Below are positions 18,196 to 27,067 of a stretch of 58,355 nt of DNA, piece by piece. The position numbers and the translations under genes were made by a program. The DNA comes from Streptomyces novaecaesareae (GTDB taxonomy: Bacteria > Actinomycetota > Actinomycetes > Streptomycetales > Streptomycetaceae), in contig NZ_JNWQ01000041.1 in the NCBI RefSeq assembly GCF_000716875.1, positions 1-58,355 of the forward strand, read 5' to 3'. The notes under the pieces are model-generated. The model saw only the letters and a program-made list of their open reading frames with translations, had not been told where the DNA came from and did not search any database. Within the stretch, counting starts at the first letter, position 1, and each line of letters opens with the position of its first letter.

Positions 18196-19020
18196 TCAGG
18201 CCTCCGTTCCGGTGTTCTCGGCAGCCGGAGCCTCGGCGACCGGGGCCGCGGGGGCCTCGGCAGCGGCGGGGCGACGGCCGCGGCCACCGCGCTCGCCACC
18301 ACGGCGCTCGCCACCGCGGGCGGGACGACCACCCTCGGGACGGGCCGGGCGGTTGCCCGAGCGGGCAGCGGCGTTCTCAGCGCGGACCTCGGCGATGTTC
18401 TTGACGTCGCCCTTGTAGATCCAGACCTTCACACCGATGCGGCCGAAGGTCGTCTTGGCCTCGAAGAAGCCGTAGTCGACGTTCGCGCGCAGGGTGTGCA
18501 GCGGCACACGGCCCTCGCGGTAGAACTCCGAACGGCTCATCTCGGCGCCGCCGAGACGACCGGAGCACTGGACCTTGATGCCCTTGGCGCCGGACTTCAT
18601 GGTGCCCTGCATCGACTTGCGCATGGCACGGCGGAAGGAGACGCGGGAGGACAGCTGCTCCGCGACGCCCTGAGCCACGAGCTGGGCGTCCAGCTCGGGG
18701 TTCTTGACCTCGAGGATGTTCAGCTGGACCTGCTTGCCGGTCAGCTTCTCGAGGTCGCCGCGGATGCGGTCGGCCTCGGTGCCACGGCGACCGATGACGA
18801 TGCCGGGACGGGCGGTGTGGATGTCAACGCGGACGCGGTCGCGGGTGCGCTCGATCTCGACCTTGGAGATGCCGGCGCGCTCCATGCCCTTCGTCATCAT
18901 GCGACGAATGGCAACGTCTTCCTTGACGTAGTCCTTGTACAGCTTGTCGGCGTACCAGCGGGACTTGAAGTCCGTGCTGATGCCGAGGCGGAACCCGTGC
19001 GGGTTAACCTTCTGGCCCAT
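18196..19020 (-). CDS. rpsC: 30S ribosomal protein S3
   Basis: Small-subunit mRNA-entry protein with a KH domain. The 274-residue protein starts [14 protein letters not shown], has the KH-type [10 protein letters not shown] loop and VWIYKGD near the end of the core. The last 50 or so residues are an Arg/Gly/Ala/Pro-rich low-complexity tail, usual in streptomycetes. Its start shares one base with the rplV stop (TAATG). Confidence 0.97.
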   Translation of the reverse strand: MGQKVNPHGFRLGISTDFKSRWYADKLYKDYVKEDVAIRRMMTKGMERAGISKVEIERTRDRVRVDIHTARPGIVIGRRGTEADRIRGDLEKLTGKQVQLNILEVKNPELDAQLVAQGVAEQLSSRVSFRRAMRKSMQGTMKSGAKGIKVQCSGRLGGAEMSRSEFYREGRVPLHTLRANVDYGFFEAKTTFGRIGVKVWIYKGDVKNIAEVRAENAAARSGNRPARPEGGRPARGGERRGGERGGRGRRPAAAEAPAAPVAEAPAAENTGTEA

Positions 19021-19367
19021 TACCGGGTCCCTTCCTTGCTGCTGACGACCACGGTGATGTGGCTGGTCCGCTTGCGGATCCGGTAGGCACGACCCTGGGC
19101 ACGCGGACGGAACCGCTTCAGGGTCGGGCCCTCGTCAACGTACGCCTCGCTGATGACGAGGTCGTCCACGTTGGAGTGGTTGTAGTTGTGCGCGGCGTTG
19201 GCAATGGCGCTGTCGAGCACCTTGCCGACCGGCACGGTGGCGGCCTGCGGAGCGAAACGCAGGACGGCCTGGGCCTCCGTGGCCGGCAGGCCACGGATGA
19301 GGTCCACCACGCGGCGGGCCTTCATGGGCGTGACGCGGATGTACCGCGCCTGGGCCCTGGCTTCCAT
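19020..19367 (-). CDS. rplV: 50S ribosomal protein L22
   Basis: Lines the exit tunnel of the large subunit. The 115-residue protein starts [20 protein letters not shown] and ends with a [17 protein letters not shown] strand. I chose the ATG at 19367, preceded by AAGGGGAC; an open frame nine codons longer has no ribosome site. Confidence 0.96.
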   Translation of the reverse strand: MEARAQARYIRVTPMKARRVVDLIRGLPATEAQAVLRFAPQAATVPVGKVLDSAIANAAHNYNHSNVDDLVISEAYVDEGPTLKRFRPRAQGRAYRIRKRTSHITVVVSSKEGTR

Positions 19368-19424
19368 GGTTGTCCCCTTAATGGAGTAAGTCATTGAGTC
19401 GTTCTGGCGGTGAAGCTCAGGCGA

Positions 19425-19706
19425 CTAGCGACGCTTCGACTTGCGGTCGTCCTTGACGTGGCCGCGGAAGGTGCGGGTCGGAGCGAACTCGCCCAGCTTG
19501 TGGCCGACCATCGACTCGGTGACGAACACCGGGACGTGCTTGCGACCATCGTGAACCGCGATCGTGTGGCCGAGCATGGCCGGGAAGATCACGGAGCGAC
19601 GGGACCAGGTCTTGATGACGTTCTGGGTACCCGCCTCGTTCTGCGCGTCCACCTTCTTGAGAAGGTGGCCGTCGATGAAGGGGCCCTTCTTGAGACTGCG
19701 CGGCAT
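19425..19706 (-). CDS. rpsS: 30S ribosomal protein S19
   Basis: Small-subunit head protein. The 93 residues start [10 protein letters not shown] and contain [20 protein letters not shown] and [14 protein letters not shown]. It lies between rplB (11 nt upstream) and rplV. Confidence 0.97.
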   Translation of the reverse strand: MPRSLKKGPFIDGHLLKKVDAQNEAGTQNVIKTWSRRSVIFPAMLGHTIAVHDGRKHVPVFVTESMVGHKLGEFAPTRTFRGHVKDDRKSKRR

Positions 19707-19717
19707 CTGACCTGCTC

Positions 19718-20554
19718 CTAGCGCTTCTTGTTGGTCTTGCGGCGGCGCACGATGAGGGCGTTCGAAGCCTTCTTCGGGCTACGAGTGCGACCCTCCTTCT
19801 GGCCCCACGGCGAGACCGGGTGGCGACCACCAGAGGTCTTACCCTCACCACCACCGTGCGGGTGGTCGATCGGGTTCATGGCGACACCACGCACGGTCGG
19901 GCGGACGCCCTTCCAGCGCATACGGCCGGCCTTGCCCCAGTTGATGTTCGACTGCTCGGCGTTGCCGACCTCGCCGACGGTGGCGCGGCAGCGCGCGTCG
20001 ACCAGGCGGATCTCACCGGAGGGCATGCGCAGGTGCGCCATCTTGCCCTCACGCGCGAGCAGCTGAATGCCGGACCCGGCGGAGCGGGCCAGCTTGGCGC
20101 CGCCACCGGGACGCAGCTCCACCGCGTGGATGGTGGTACCGACCGGGATGTTGCGCAGCGGCAGGTTGTTGCCCGGCTTGATGTCGGCGCCAGCGCCGTT
20201 CTCGATCCGGTCACCCTGCGCGATGCCGCGCGGCGCGATGATGTAGCGCTTCTCGCCGTCCGCGTAGTGCAGGAGCGCGATGCGCGCGGTGCGGTTCGGG
20301 TCGTACTCGATGTGCGCGACCTTGGCCGGCACGCCGTCCTTGTCGTGACGACGGAAGTCGATCACGCGGTAGGCGCGCTTGTGGCCGCCACCCTGGTGGC
20401 GAACGGTGATCCGACCGGCGTTGTTACGGCCGCCCTTGCTGTGCAGGGGGCGAACCAGCGACTTCTCCGGCGTGGACCGCGTGATCTCTACGAAGTCGGC
20501 CACGCTGGAGCCACGACGGCCCGGCGTAGTCGGCTTGTACTTGCGGATGCCCAT
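19718..20554 (-). CDS. rplB: 50S ribosomal protein L2
   Basis: Large-subunit protein next to the peptidyl-transferase centre. The 278 residues start [20 protein letters not shown] and contain the conserved [18 protein letters not shown] loop, whose histidines are important for activity. It follows rplW by 43 nt. Confidence 0.97.
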   Translation of the reverse strand: MGIRKYKPTTPGRRGSSVADFVEITRSTPEKSLVRPLHSKGGRNNAGRITVRHQGGGHKRAYRVIDFRRHDKDGVPAKVAHIEYDPNRTARIALLHYADGEKRYIIAPRGIAQGDRIENGAGADIKPGNNLPLRNIPVGTTIHAVELRPGGGAKLARSAGSGIQLLAREGKMAHLRMPSGEIRLVDARCRATVGEVGNAEQSNINWGKAGRMRWKGVRPTVRGVAMNPIDHPHGGGEGKTSGGRHPVSPWGQKEGRTRSPKKASNALIVRRRKTNKKR

Positions 20555-20597
20555 TTGGCTCTCTCGTCCTCGTCCTTATCGACGATCACGATCTCCG

Positions 20598-20918
20598 TTA
20601 GGAGACCGGACCACCGAAGATGTCGATGCGGTTGCCCTCGGCCAGCGTCACGATGGCGCGCTTGGTGTCCTTGCGCTTGCCAAAGCCCGTCTTGGAGCGC
20701 TTGCGCTTGCCCTGACGGTTGATCGTGTTGACAGCCTCGACCTTGACCGAGAAGACCGCCTCGACGGCCTGCTTGATCTGGGTCTTGTTGGCGCCCGGCG
20801 ACACGATGAACGTGTACTTGTTCTCGTCGAGAAGGCTGTAGCTCTTCTCGGAGATGACCGGCTTCACCAGGACGTCACGGGGGTCCGTGAACGTCTTGCT
20901 CGTGATCTCTGCAGCCAT
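20598..20918 (-). CDS. rplW: 50S ribosomal protein L23
   Basis: Exit-tunnel protein that docks trigger factor and SRP. The 106 residues have [20 protein letters not shown] and the basic loop [18 protein letters not shown]. It overlaps the rplD stop by 1 nt. Confidence 0.97.
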   Translation of the reverse strand: MAAEITSKTFTDPRDVLVKPVISEKSYSLLDENKYTFIVSPGANKTQIKQAVEAVFSVKVEAVNTINRQGKRKRSKTGFGKRKDTKRAIVTLAEGNRIDIFGGPVS

Positions 20919-21595
20919 CAGGCGGCGCTCCCTTCGAGCTCGCCCTCAGCAGCCACGGCCTTGGCGGACGCGGCGGGACCCGCCACGAAACGCTCGAAGG
21001 CGGCCTGGGTGAAGACCACATCGTCGGAGACGAGCACGTCGTAGGTGTTCAGCTGACCGGCGTCCAGGATGTGCACGTGCGGCAGGTTGCGAGCGGACTT
21101 CAGGCCCAGCTCGTCCTCGCGCTCGACGACCAGGAGGACGTTCTTGCGCTCGGTGATCTTGCCGAACAGGCTCTTGGCGGCCTTGGTCGACGGCGCCTCG
21201 GTCGCGGTCACGCCGGTGACGACGTGGATGCGGTTGTGGCGGGCCCGGTCGGTGAGCGCACCGCGCAGAGCGGCGGCGATCATCTTCTTCGGGGTCCGCT
21301 GCGAGTAGTCGCGCGGCACGGGACCGTGCACGACGCCACCGCCGGCGAACTGCGGCGCACGGGTCGAGCCCTGACGGGCGCGGCCGGTGCCCTTCTGGCG
21401 GTACGGCTTCTTGCCGCCACCGCGGACCTCGGCACGAGTCTTGGTCTTGTGGGTGCCCTGACGGGCCGCAGCGAGCTGCGCCACGACGACCTGGTGCATC
21501 AGCGGAACGCTGACCTTCGCGTCGAAGATCTCGGCCGGCAGCTCGAGGCTGCCGGTCTTGTCGCCCGAGGGCGACAGGATGTCAATGGTGCTCAT
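20918..21595 (-). CDS. rplD: 50S ribosomal protein L4
   Basis: Large-subunit protein with a tunnel loop; in E. coli it also represses the S10 operon. The 225-residue protein has the loop [20 protein letters not shown] and an Ala/Glu-rich C-terminal tail. It follows rplC by 4 nt. Whether it regulates this operon is unknown. Confidence 0.97.
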   Translation of the reverse strand: MSTIDILSPSGDKTGSLELPAEIFDAKVSVPLMHQVVVAQLAAARQGTHKTKTRAEVRGGGKKPYRQKGTGRARQGSTRAPQFAGGGVVHGPVPRDYSQRTPKKMIAAALRGALTDRARHNRIHVVTGVTATEAPSTKAAKSLFGKITERKNVLLVVEREDELGLKSARNLPHVHILDAGQLNTYDVLVSDDVVFTQAAFERFVAGPAASAKAVAAEGELEGSAA

Positions 21596-21599
21596 ATCC

Positions 21600-22247
21600 T
21601 CACAGCCCCTTCGCCGCGGTGCGGACGAGGACGAGGCCGCCGTTCGGGCCCGGGATTGCGCCCTTGATCAGGAGCAGCCCCTTCTCCGCGTCAACGGCAT
21701 GGATGGTCAGGTTCTGGGTGGTCACACGCTCGTGGCCCATCCGGCCGGCCATCCTCACGCCCTTGAACACGCGACCCGGGGTGGCGCAGCCACCGATCGA
21801 GCCGGGCGAGCGGTGCTTGCGCTGCACACCGTGACCGGCGCCGAGGCCCCGGAAGTTGTGGCGCTTCATGACACCGGCGAAGCCCTTGCCCTTGGAGGTG
21901 CCGGTCACGTCGACCTTGACACCCGCCTCGAACAGCTCCGCGGTGATCTCCTGGCCGAGGGTGTACTCGGACGCGTCCGACGTACGGAGCTCGACCAGGT
22001 GGCGACGCGGGGTGACACCGGCCTTGGCGAAGTGGCCCGCGAGGGGCTTGTTCACCTTGCGGGGGTCGATCTCGCCGAAGCCGATCTGGACGGCGTCGTA
22101 GCCGGCCGGGCTGTCGGCGGTGTGGACCTGGGTCACGACATTGGGCCCAGCCTTGACGACGGTCACCGGGACGACCCGGTTGTTCTCGTCCCAGACCTGG
22201 GTCATGCCGAGCTTCTCGCCCAGGATGCCCTTAATCTGCTTAGCCAT
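21600..22247 (-). CDS. rplC: 50S ribosomal protein L3
   Basis: Large-subunit assembly initiator. The 215 residues have [19 protein letters not shown] at the start and the central [19 protein letters not shown] and [15 protein letters not shown] loops. It follows rpsJ by 14 nt. Confidence 0.97.
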   Translation of the reverse strand: MAKQIKGILGEKLGMTQVWDENNRVVPVTVVKAGPNVVTQVHTADSPAGYDAVQIGFGEIDPRKVNKPLAGHFAKAGVTPRRHLVELRTSDASEYTLGQEITAELFEAGVKVDVTGTSKGKGFAGVMKRHNFRGLGAGHGVQRKHRSPGSIGGCATPGRVFKGVRMAGRMGHERVTTQNLTIHAVDAEKGLLLIKGAIPGPNGGLVLVRTAAKGL

Positions 22248-22261
22248 CTTCGGTGCGCCTC

Positions 22262-22570
22262 TCAGAGCTTGATCTCGATGTCGACGCCCGCCGGCAGGTC
22301 GAGACGCATCAGCGAGTCAACCGTCTTCGGCGTGGGGTCGAGGATGTCGATCAGACGCTTGTGAGTACGCATCTCGAAGTGCTCGCGCGAGTCCTTGTAC
22401 TTGTGCGGCGAGCGGATGACGCAGTACACGTTCTTCTCAGTGGGCAGCGGCACCGGGCCCGCGACCTGCGCACCAGTACGAATCACCGTCTCGACGATCT
22501 TCTTCGCCGAGGAGTCGATGACCTCGTGGTCGTAGGCCTTGAGCCGGATGCGGATCTTCTGTCCCGCCAT
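22262..22570 (-). CDS. rpsJ: 30S ribosomal protein S10
   Basis: Small-subunit head protein and, with NusB, a transcription antitermination factor. The 102 residues start [19 protein letters not shown] and contain [15 protein letters not shown]. It is the first gene of the S10 operon, after a leader of about 300 nt. tuf is not directly upstream: about 11 kb of glycan genes separate them. Confidence 0.97.
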   Translation of the reverse strand: MAGQKIRIRLKAYDHEVIDSSAKKIVETVIRTGAQVAGPVPLPTEKNVYCVIRSPHKYKDSREHFEMRTHKRLIDILDPTPKTVDSLMRLDLPAGVDIEIKL

Positions 22571-22908
22571 GGCTACTCAGTAGTCCTTTGTCCTTGGTCA
22601 CTTCACGACCCTCTCCGACCCCCGCGCTCGGGCGTGTCGCCTTCGCGCTTGCAAAAAACCGGCGAAATAACTCGTCGGCTTCGAACTTCGGGGTGGGGAG
22701 CCGGGCCGAGGCCCCGCATACGCTTCCCGGAAGATTCCCGTACTTTCGCCCCGCAGCTGCCGTGGCGTAGAACTCACGCTTGACGGCCATCACGGGAACG
22801 ACGAGTACGTGGGACTCGCTTCCGGTCCTCCCGGCGGGAGGCGCGCAGCATCGGCACTCAACCGAGCAACTTGGACATACTGCCACATGGAGCAGCCCGG
22901 ATGCCAAT
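22571..22908 (-). promoter_or_regulatory. S10 operon promoter and long leader
   Basis: On the minus strand, TTGGCA (22902-22907), a 19-nt spacer and CAGTAT (22877-22882) form the best promoter candidate, immediately after the terminator of the upstream membrane protein. The leader would be about 300 nt. It contains a CCTCCC/GGGAGG hairpin, a CTTCC/GGAAG hairpin and an open frame from an ATG starting MAVKREFYATAAAG that runs into rpsJ out of frame. I see no conserved gene in it. Confidence 0.4.
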
Positions 22909-22940
22909 CGGGGCCGGTGAGGTGCTCCTCACCGGCCCCG
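22909..22940 (-). terminator. Terminator after the GT-C-like membrane protein
   Basis: A perfect 12-bp stem (22909-22920 with 22929-22940) with an 8-nt loop lies just past the stop of the membrane protein gene and just before the S10 promoter. There is no T-tract. Confidence 0.7.
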
Positions 22941-22958
22941 ACGGGGTGATCGCGCGGG

Positions 22959-24818
22959 TCAGTCCCTGCGCCAGAGGACCCAGCCGTGTTCCTTGCTGTG
23001 CTTCGCGACGTGCCAGCCCGGCAGCGGCTTCGGCCAGCTGGCCTCCGGCGCGACGTCCTGGCCGACCGCCACCAGCATCGCGGTGGCCTGCTCCGGCGGG
23101 TTGTTCCCGCCCTTGACGTTGTCGGTCCAGACCCGGCCCCAGTAGACCTCGTAGGCCAGTGCCATCCGGGTGCCCCAGTCGAGGTCCCAGTCCAGGATCA
23201 GGTTGTCGCCCTTGCGCAGCCCGGCCTCCTTGACCAGGCCGACGGCCGGGTACTTGCGGAACGTGGCGTGCGGCTCGGAGATGTTGTTGGTGACCGCGAC
23301 GGTCGCGTAGGCGGCGAAGACCGTCACGCAGCCGACCACGGCGGCGACCACCCGGCGCCCGCCGGCCACCCGCAGCAGCAGGCAGGCGGCCAGCACCGCC
23401 AGCGCGCCGACGGTCGTCCGGCCCATGTGCAGGTTGTCCCAGGACGAGGCCAGGAACATCGCGTCCGGCACCGTCCACGGCAGGGCCCAGTCCTTGAGCT
23501 CCCGGCCCGCGTACGCGGTGACGGACACCTGGATGATCCCGATCACCGCCGTGCCGGCCAGCGCCGTCCACAGCAGCGTCCGCGTCCCGGCCCGGAACAG
23601 CGCGGCCAGGCCGACCACCAGGAACAGCGGCACCAGCACCGCGCAGTACCGGGCGTAGACCCAGTTGTCGACCCGGTCGGTGTCCGCCAGGCCGGCCGCC
23701 GAGGCCAGCGCGGTGCCGAACAGCATGGCGATCATGCAGAAGGCCACCACGCGGTCGGCCACCGTGAACCGGCGGCGGAACACGGCCACCACGCACAGCA
23801 CGAAGGCGATCGCCCCGAAGCCGTACGTGGAGGTCATGAAGTACCAGAGCTGCCCGAAGGTGCGGGCGATGATCGTGCCGATGTACTTGCTGTCCTCAAG
23901 GTTGTCGAAGACCTTGTTGCCGACGGTGCTCGGCGGCACGTCCTTGAACTGGTTCTCGACGAAGCCGGCCAGCAGCTTGGCCCCCAGGACGGACACCCCG
24001 AGCCCACCGAGCCCGGCCAGCGAGGAGAGCCGCGGCGCCCAGCCGACGGCCAGCACCACGAGCAGGGCCAGCGCGGTCAGCGCCACCACCACGCCGCCGC
24101 GGTCGTGGGTGGCCATCGTGTAGCCGGCCGCCAGGCCCATCGCCACCGCGTGCAGCGAGCGGCGGCGGAAGGAGCCGGGCGAGAGCCAGCCGTGCATCGT
24201 GACGAGCCAGGCCAGCAGGAGCACCGGGAGGACGGTGTCCGACATGACGAACTGGGAGTAGAAGATCACCGGCGGCACCAGCGCCACGGCGGTCGCCGAC
24301 AGGTAGGCGTGCGTCCGGGACAGGCCGAGCCGGCGCGCGGCCACGAAGGCCAGCGGGAAGACCAGCGCGTTGAGCACCGCGTTGATGCCCATGATCAGGT
24401 GGTACGCGGTCGCCGGGTTGTCGGCGATCCGCAGCGCCGGCGAGATCAGCAGCGGGTACCCGCCGGGGATGACCACGCCGACGGGCATCTCGGTGGTCGG
24501 CCGGCCGGCCAGCACTCTCGCTATCACGAGGTACGAGTCCTCGTCCGCGTGCACCGAGGGGAAGTAGTTGTGGATCGACAGCACCAGCCGGAACGCCGTC
24601 TGCCCGAGGTAGCCCAGCAGCAGTGCCGTCGGCCAGAACCAGCGGTGGGCGGCGAGCGCCCGCAGCCGGACCAGTGCGGCCGGGGGCTGCGCCGGGCTGA
24701 CGGCCGCGTTCCCACCGCCGTCCTCCCCCGGCCTCCGCCCGTCGGGCGCTTGGGCAGAGTCGATCAGCGGCTGCACCGGGGACACTTCCCTACTTGTGTG
24801 AATTGACGATCTCGTCAT
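22959..24818 (-). CDS. Polytopic membrane protein, probable GT-C/GT39-like glycosyltransferase
   Basis: A 619-residue protein with a Pro/Gly-rich cytoplasmic N-terminus (about 60 residues) and roughly 12-13 hydrophobic segments. After the first segment comes an extracytoplasmic loop with HADEDSYLVIARVLAGRP; acidic residues there are characteristic of GT-C transferases that use polyprenyl-phosphate sugars (PMT/ArnT type). The C-terminal part is a soluble domain ending WVLWRRD. I chose the ATG at 24818, after GAGACGG, over an ATG 14 codons upstream. It lies downstream of the rhamnose/glycan operon, so transfer of a sugar to a cell-wall polymer is inferred, not shown. Confidence 0.65.
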   Translation of the reverse strand: MTRSSIHTSREVSPVQPLIDSAQAPDGRRPGEDGGGNAAVSPAQPPAALVRLRALAAHRWFWPTALLLGYLGQTAFRLVLSIHNYFPSVHADEDSYLVIARVLAGRPTTEMPVGVVIPGGYPLLISPALRIADNPATAYHLIMGINAVLNALVFPLAFVAARRLGLSRTHAYLSATAVALVPPVIFYSQFVMSDTVLPVLLLAWLVTMHGWLSPGSFRRRSLHAVAMGLAAGYTMATHDRGGVVVALTALALLVVLAVGWAPRLSSLAGLGGLGVSVLGAKLLAGFVENQFKDVPPSTVGNKVFDNLEDSKYIGTIIARTFGQLWYFMTSTYGFGAIAFVLCVVAVFRRRFTVADRVVAFCMIAMLFGTALASAAGLADTDRVDNWVYARYCAVLVPLFLVVGLAALFRAGTRTLLWTALAGTAVIGIIQVSVTAYAGRELKDWALPWTVPDAMFLASSWDNLHMGRTTVGALAVLAACLLLRVAGGRRVVAAVVGCVTVFAAYATVAVTNNISEPHATFRKYPAVGLVKEAGLRKGDNLILDWDLDWGTRMALAYEVYWGRVWTDNVKGGNNPPEQATAMLVAVGQDVAPEASWPKPLPGWHVAKHSKEHGWVLWRRD

Positions 24819-24997
24819 GGCCGTCTCAGTGCGGCGTCGCGAGCTCCGGCTCGCCCCCACCGCTCTTCGGATCGCATCGGCAGTCTGCCACGCGCCGTTC
24901 GGCCGCGGCCAGCGCAGCCGGCCCTCGCAGACGACAACGACCGGCCCCGGAACGGCGGTTCACCTCTCGGTGCCGCGCCCGGAGCCGGTCGTACGGC

Positions 24998-25906
24998 TCA
25001 GCCCTCGTGCCGCTGCCCGGCGGTCAGCGCGTGCCGGAACAGCACCTTGGCGCCGTCCCGCTGACCGCGGCGCAGCGCGCCCGGCAGCATGGTCAGCGCG
25101 TGCAGCCGGGAGGCGCTGCGGAACCGGGCCGCGCGGGCGGCCTTGGGCCAGCCCCGGGCGTCCATCCGCTCCGCCACGGCGTTGAAGTACCGCTCCGCCT
25201 CGGTGAACCGGGTGCCGGAGAAGGCCTGCACCGAGGACTCGCTCACCGCGTGCCGACGGTACTGGAAGACGACCGTGGTGTTGTCCACGATCATCTGCTC
25301 ACCGCGCTCCAGCAGGTCGACGACCAGGGCCAGGTCCTGGATCACCGAGTACTCGTCGCGGAAGTTGACGGCGCGCAGTGCCTCGCCCCGCCAGCAGATC
25401 GACGGGAAGTAGAGCCAGTTGCCGCGCAGCACGCTCGCCGCGAGCTCCTCGCCGCCCATCAGGCGCCGGCCCTTGACGGTCGGGGCGTAGATCCGCTCCT
25501 TCACGTTGTCGGCCAGGCCGGATCCGGGCGTGCCGTTGCCGTCGATCACCTCGACGCCCGGCTGCACCATGCCCACGTCCGGGTTGTCGCGCAGGATGGC
25601 CCGGACGGTCTCCAGGTAGTGCGGGTGCAGCAGGTCGTCGCAGCCCATGATGACCACGTGGTCGGCCCGGGACAGCTCCACGCACTTCTGGAAGTTCTTG
25701 GTGATGCCGAGGTTCTGCTCGTTGCGCTGGTAGTGCACCCGGTCGTCGCCGAGCGCGGCGAACCAGCCCGGGACCTCCGGCTCCTTGCCGTCGTCGATGA
25801 CGGTCAGCCGGAAGTCCCCGTCGGTCTGCGCGAGGATGCTGCGGACCGCCGCCTGCATCAGCGCCACGTCGCCGTAGTACGGCAGCATGAACTCGAAGGT
25901 CGCCAC
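24998..25906 (-). CDS. Glycosyltransferase family 2
   Basis: A 302-residue GT-A enzyme with no membrane segment. It opens FEFMLPYYGDVALMQAAVRS and has VIDDGKEP (nucleotide-sugar binding) and GCDDLLHPHY at the DxD position. The C-terminal part is basic. The start is GTG at 25906, 4 nt after the DUF2304 stop, so it is the last gene of the rmlB-led operon. Donor and acceptor cannot be read from the sequence; a rhamnosyltransferase is possible because the operon makes dTDP-rhamnose. Confidence 0.8.
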   Translation of the reverse strand: MATFEFMLPYYGDVALMQAAVRSILAQTDGDFRLTVIDDGKEPEVPGWFAALGDDRVHYQRNEQNLGITKNFQKCVELSRADHVVIMGCDDLLHPHYLETVRAILRDNPDVGMVQPGVEVIDGNGTPGSGLADNVKERIYAPTVKGRRLMGGEELAASVLRGNWLYFPSICWRGEALRAVNFRDEYSVIQDLALVVDLLERGEQMIVDNTTVVFQYRRHAVSESSVQAFSGTRFTEAERYFNAVAERMDARGWPKAARAARFRSASRLHALTMLPGALRRGQRDGAKVLFRHALTAGQRHEG

Positions 25907-25910
25907 CGGA

Positions 25911-26309
25911 TCAGGCCTTGCTGCGGTCGACCGGGGCCGAGACCGGCAGGTCCAGGTCGAAGCGCTCCTCGTTCAGCCGGGCGCCCTCGTTGATCGCCAC
26001 GGTGCGCGCGAGGTCGGTGAGCTTCTTCTCCAGCGAGCGGAAGCGCAGGAAGGTGTTCAGGGTCAGGAAGCCCATCGCCAGCACCATGCCGTACAGCACC
26101 AGGTCGGTGCCACGGCCGACGCCCATCTGGTGGGCGAGCCAGGTCACGTCGGTCGGGCGCAGCACCGCGTAGATGTTCACGACCACGAAGACCGAGAACG
26201 CGATCCGCTTCCAGGCGCGGGTGTTGGCACGGTCCCAACGCCGGATGAACATGAAGGCGAGAGTGACCGAGCCGAGAATGAGAACCAGCTGGATCCAGAA
26301 GAATTTCAT
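25911..26309 (-). CDS. DUF2304 small membrane protein
   Basis: A 132-residue protein with three hydrophobic segments (about 4-20, 36-53, 70-88) and a charged C-terminal tail with coiled-coil character (RFRSLEKKLTDLARTVA). This matches the DUF2304 family, whose members often sit beside DPM1-type transferases. Its ATG overlaps the stop of such a transferase by 4 nt (ATGA). A membrane-anchor or flippase partner role is inferred from this pairing. Confidence 0.8.
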   Translation of the reverse strand: MKFFWIQLVLILGSVTLAFMFIRRWDRANTRAWKRIAFSVFVVVNIYAVLRPTDVTWLAHQMGVGRGTDLVLYGMVLAMGFLTLNTFLRFRSLEKKLTDLARTVAINEGARLNEERFDLDLPVSAPVDRSKA

Positions 26310-27067
26310 CGGCGGCTACGCTCCCGCAGCGAGATGTCGAAGATGATGTTGACGCCGTTGATCAGGGACTGACCCTTGGCGCGTGAGTAGTCGGTGTACA
26401 GGATGTCCACCGGGAGCTCGGCGACCCGCAGGTCGGAGCCGGCCAGGAAGCTGACGATCTCCGAGGCGTGCGCCATGCCGTTCATGGTGATCCGCAGGCG
26501 GCCGGCGGCCTCGCGGTTCAGCACCCGCAGCCCGTTGTGGGCGTCGGTCAGCTTGAGCTTGCGCGCCGTCGGGCTGACGGTCGCCGCGGTCCGCAGGACG
26601 ACCCGCTTGATCCACGGCACCTGGCCGTTCTGCTCGATGAAGCGCGAGCCGAGGACCACGTCGGTCTCGCCCTCGCGCAGCAGCGCCACCATCTTCTCGA
26701 CGTCGGCGGTCTGGTGCTGGCCGTCCGCGTCGAAGGTGGCGAAGTACTTGGCGTCGGGCTGCGCCAGGGCGTAGGCGAGGCCGGTCTGCAGCGCCGCACC
26801 CTGCCCGAGGTTGACCGGGTGACGCACCAGGTGAGCACCCGTGCTCATGATGTGCTTGGCCGAGTCGTCACCGCTGCCGTCATCGACCACCACGATGTTC
26901 GGGAACGTCTTTCGCGCCCCCTCCACAACGTCGGCGATCACCTGGCCCTCGTTGTAGGCCGGGATCACCAGCCAAACATCGTCGTACTGGGACACGGAGG
27001 CTCCATGAATGGGGTCTGGCCCGCGCTGCTGCGCGGCGATCTGAAGATGGGGGGCGGACACGGTCAT
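26306..27067 (-). CDS. GT2 transferase, dolichol-phosphate-mannose synthase-like
   Basis: A 253-residue soluble GT-A transferase. It has WLVIPAYNEGQVIADVV, VVDDGSGDD, the DxD-containing FDADGQHQ and the QLVRFIEQNG-like LGSRFIEQNG segment, resembling DPM1/polyprenol-phosphate glycosyltransferases. It lacks C-terminal membrane helices, which could be supplied by the coupled DUF2304 protein. The ATG overlaps the flippase stop by 4 nt. An internal GTG (VSQYDDVW) is an alternative start. The sugar is unknown. Confidence 0.82.
   Translation of the reverse strand: MTVSAPHLQIAAQQRGPDPIHGASVSQYDDVWLVIPAYNEGQVIADVVEGARKTFPNIVVVDDGSGDDSAKHIMSTGAHLVRHPVNLGQGAALQTGLAYALAQPDAKYFATFDADGQHQTADVEKMVALLREGETDVVLGSRFIEQNGQVPWIKRVVLRTAATVSPTARKLKLTDAHNGLRVLNREAAGRLRITMNGMAHASEIVSFLAGSDLRVAELPVDILYTDYSRAKGQSLINGVNIIFDISLRERSRR

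Noticed and set aside
22437..22907. Possible small protein in the S10 leader (MAVKREFYATAAAG)
   Set aside because: It runs out of frame into rpsJ, has no clear ribosome site and atypical composition; kept only as a leader feature.
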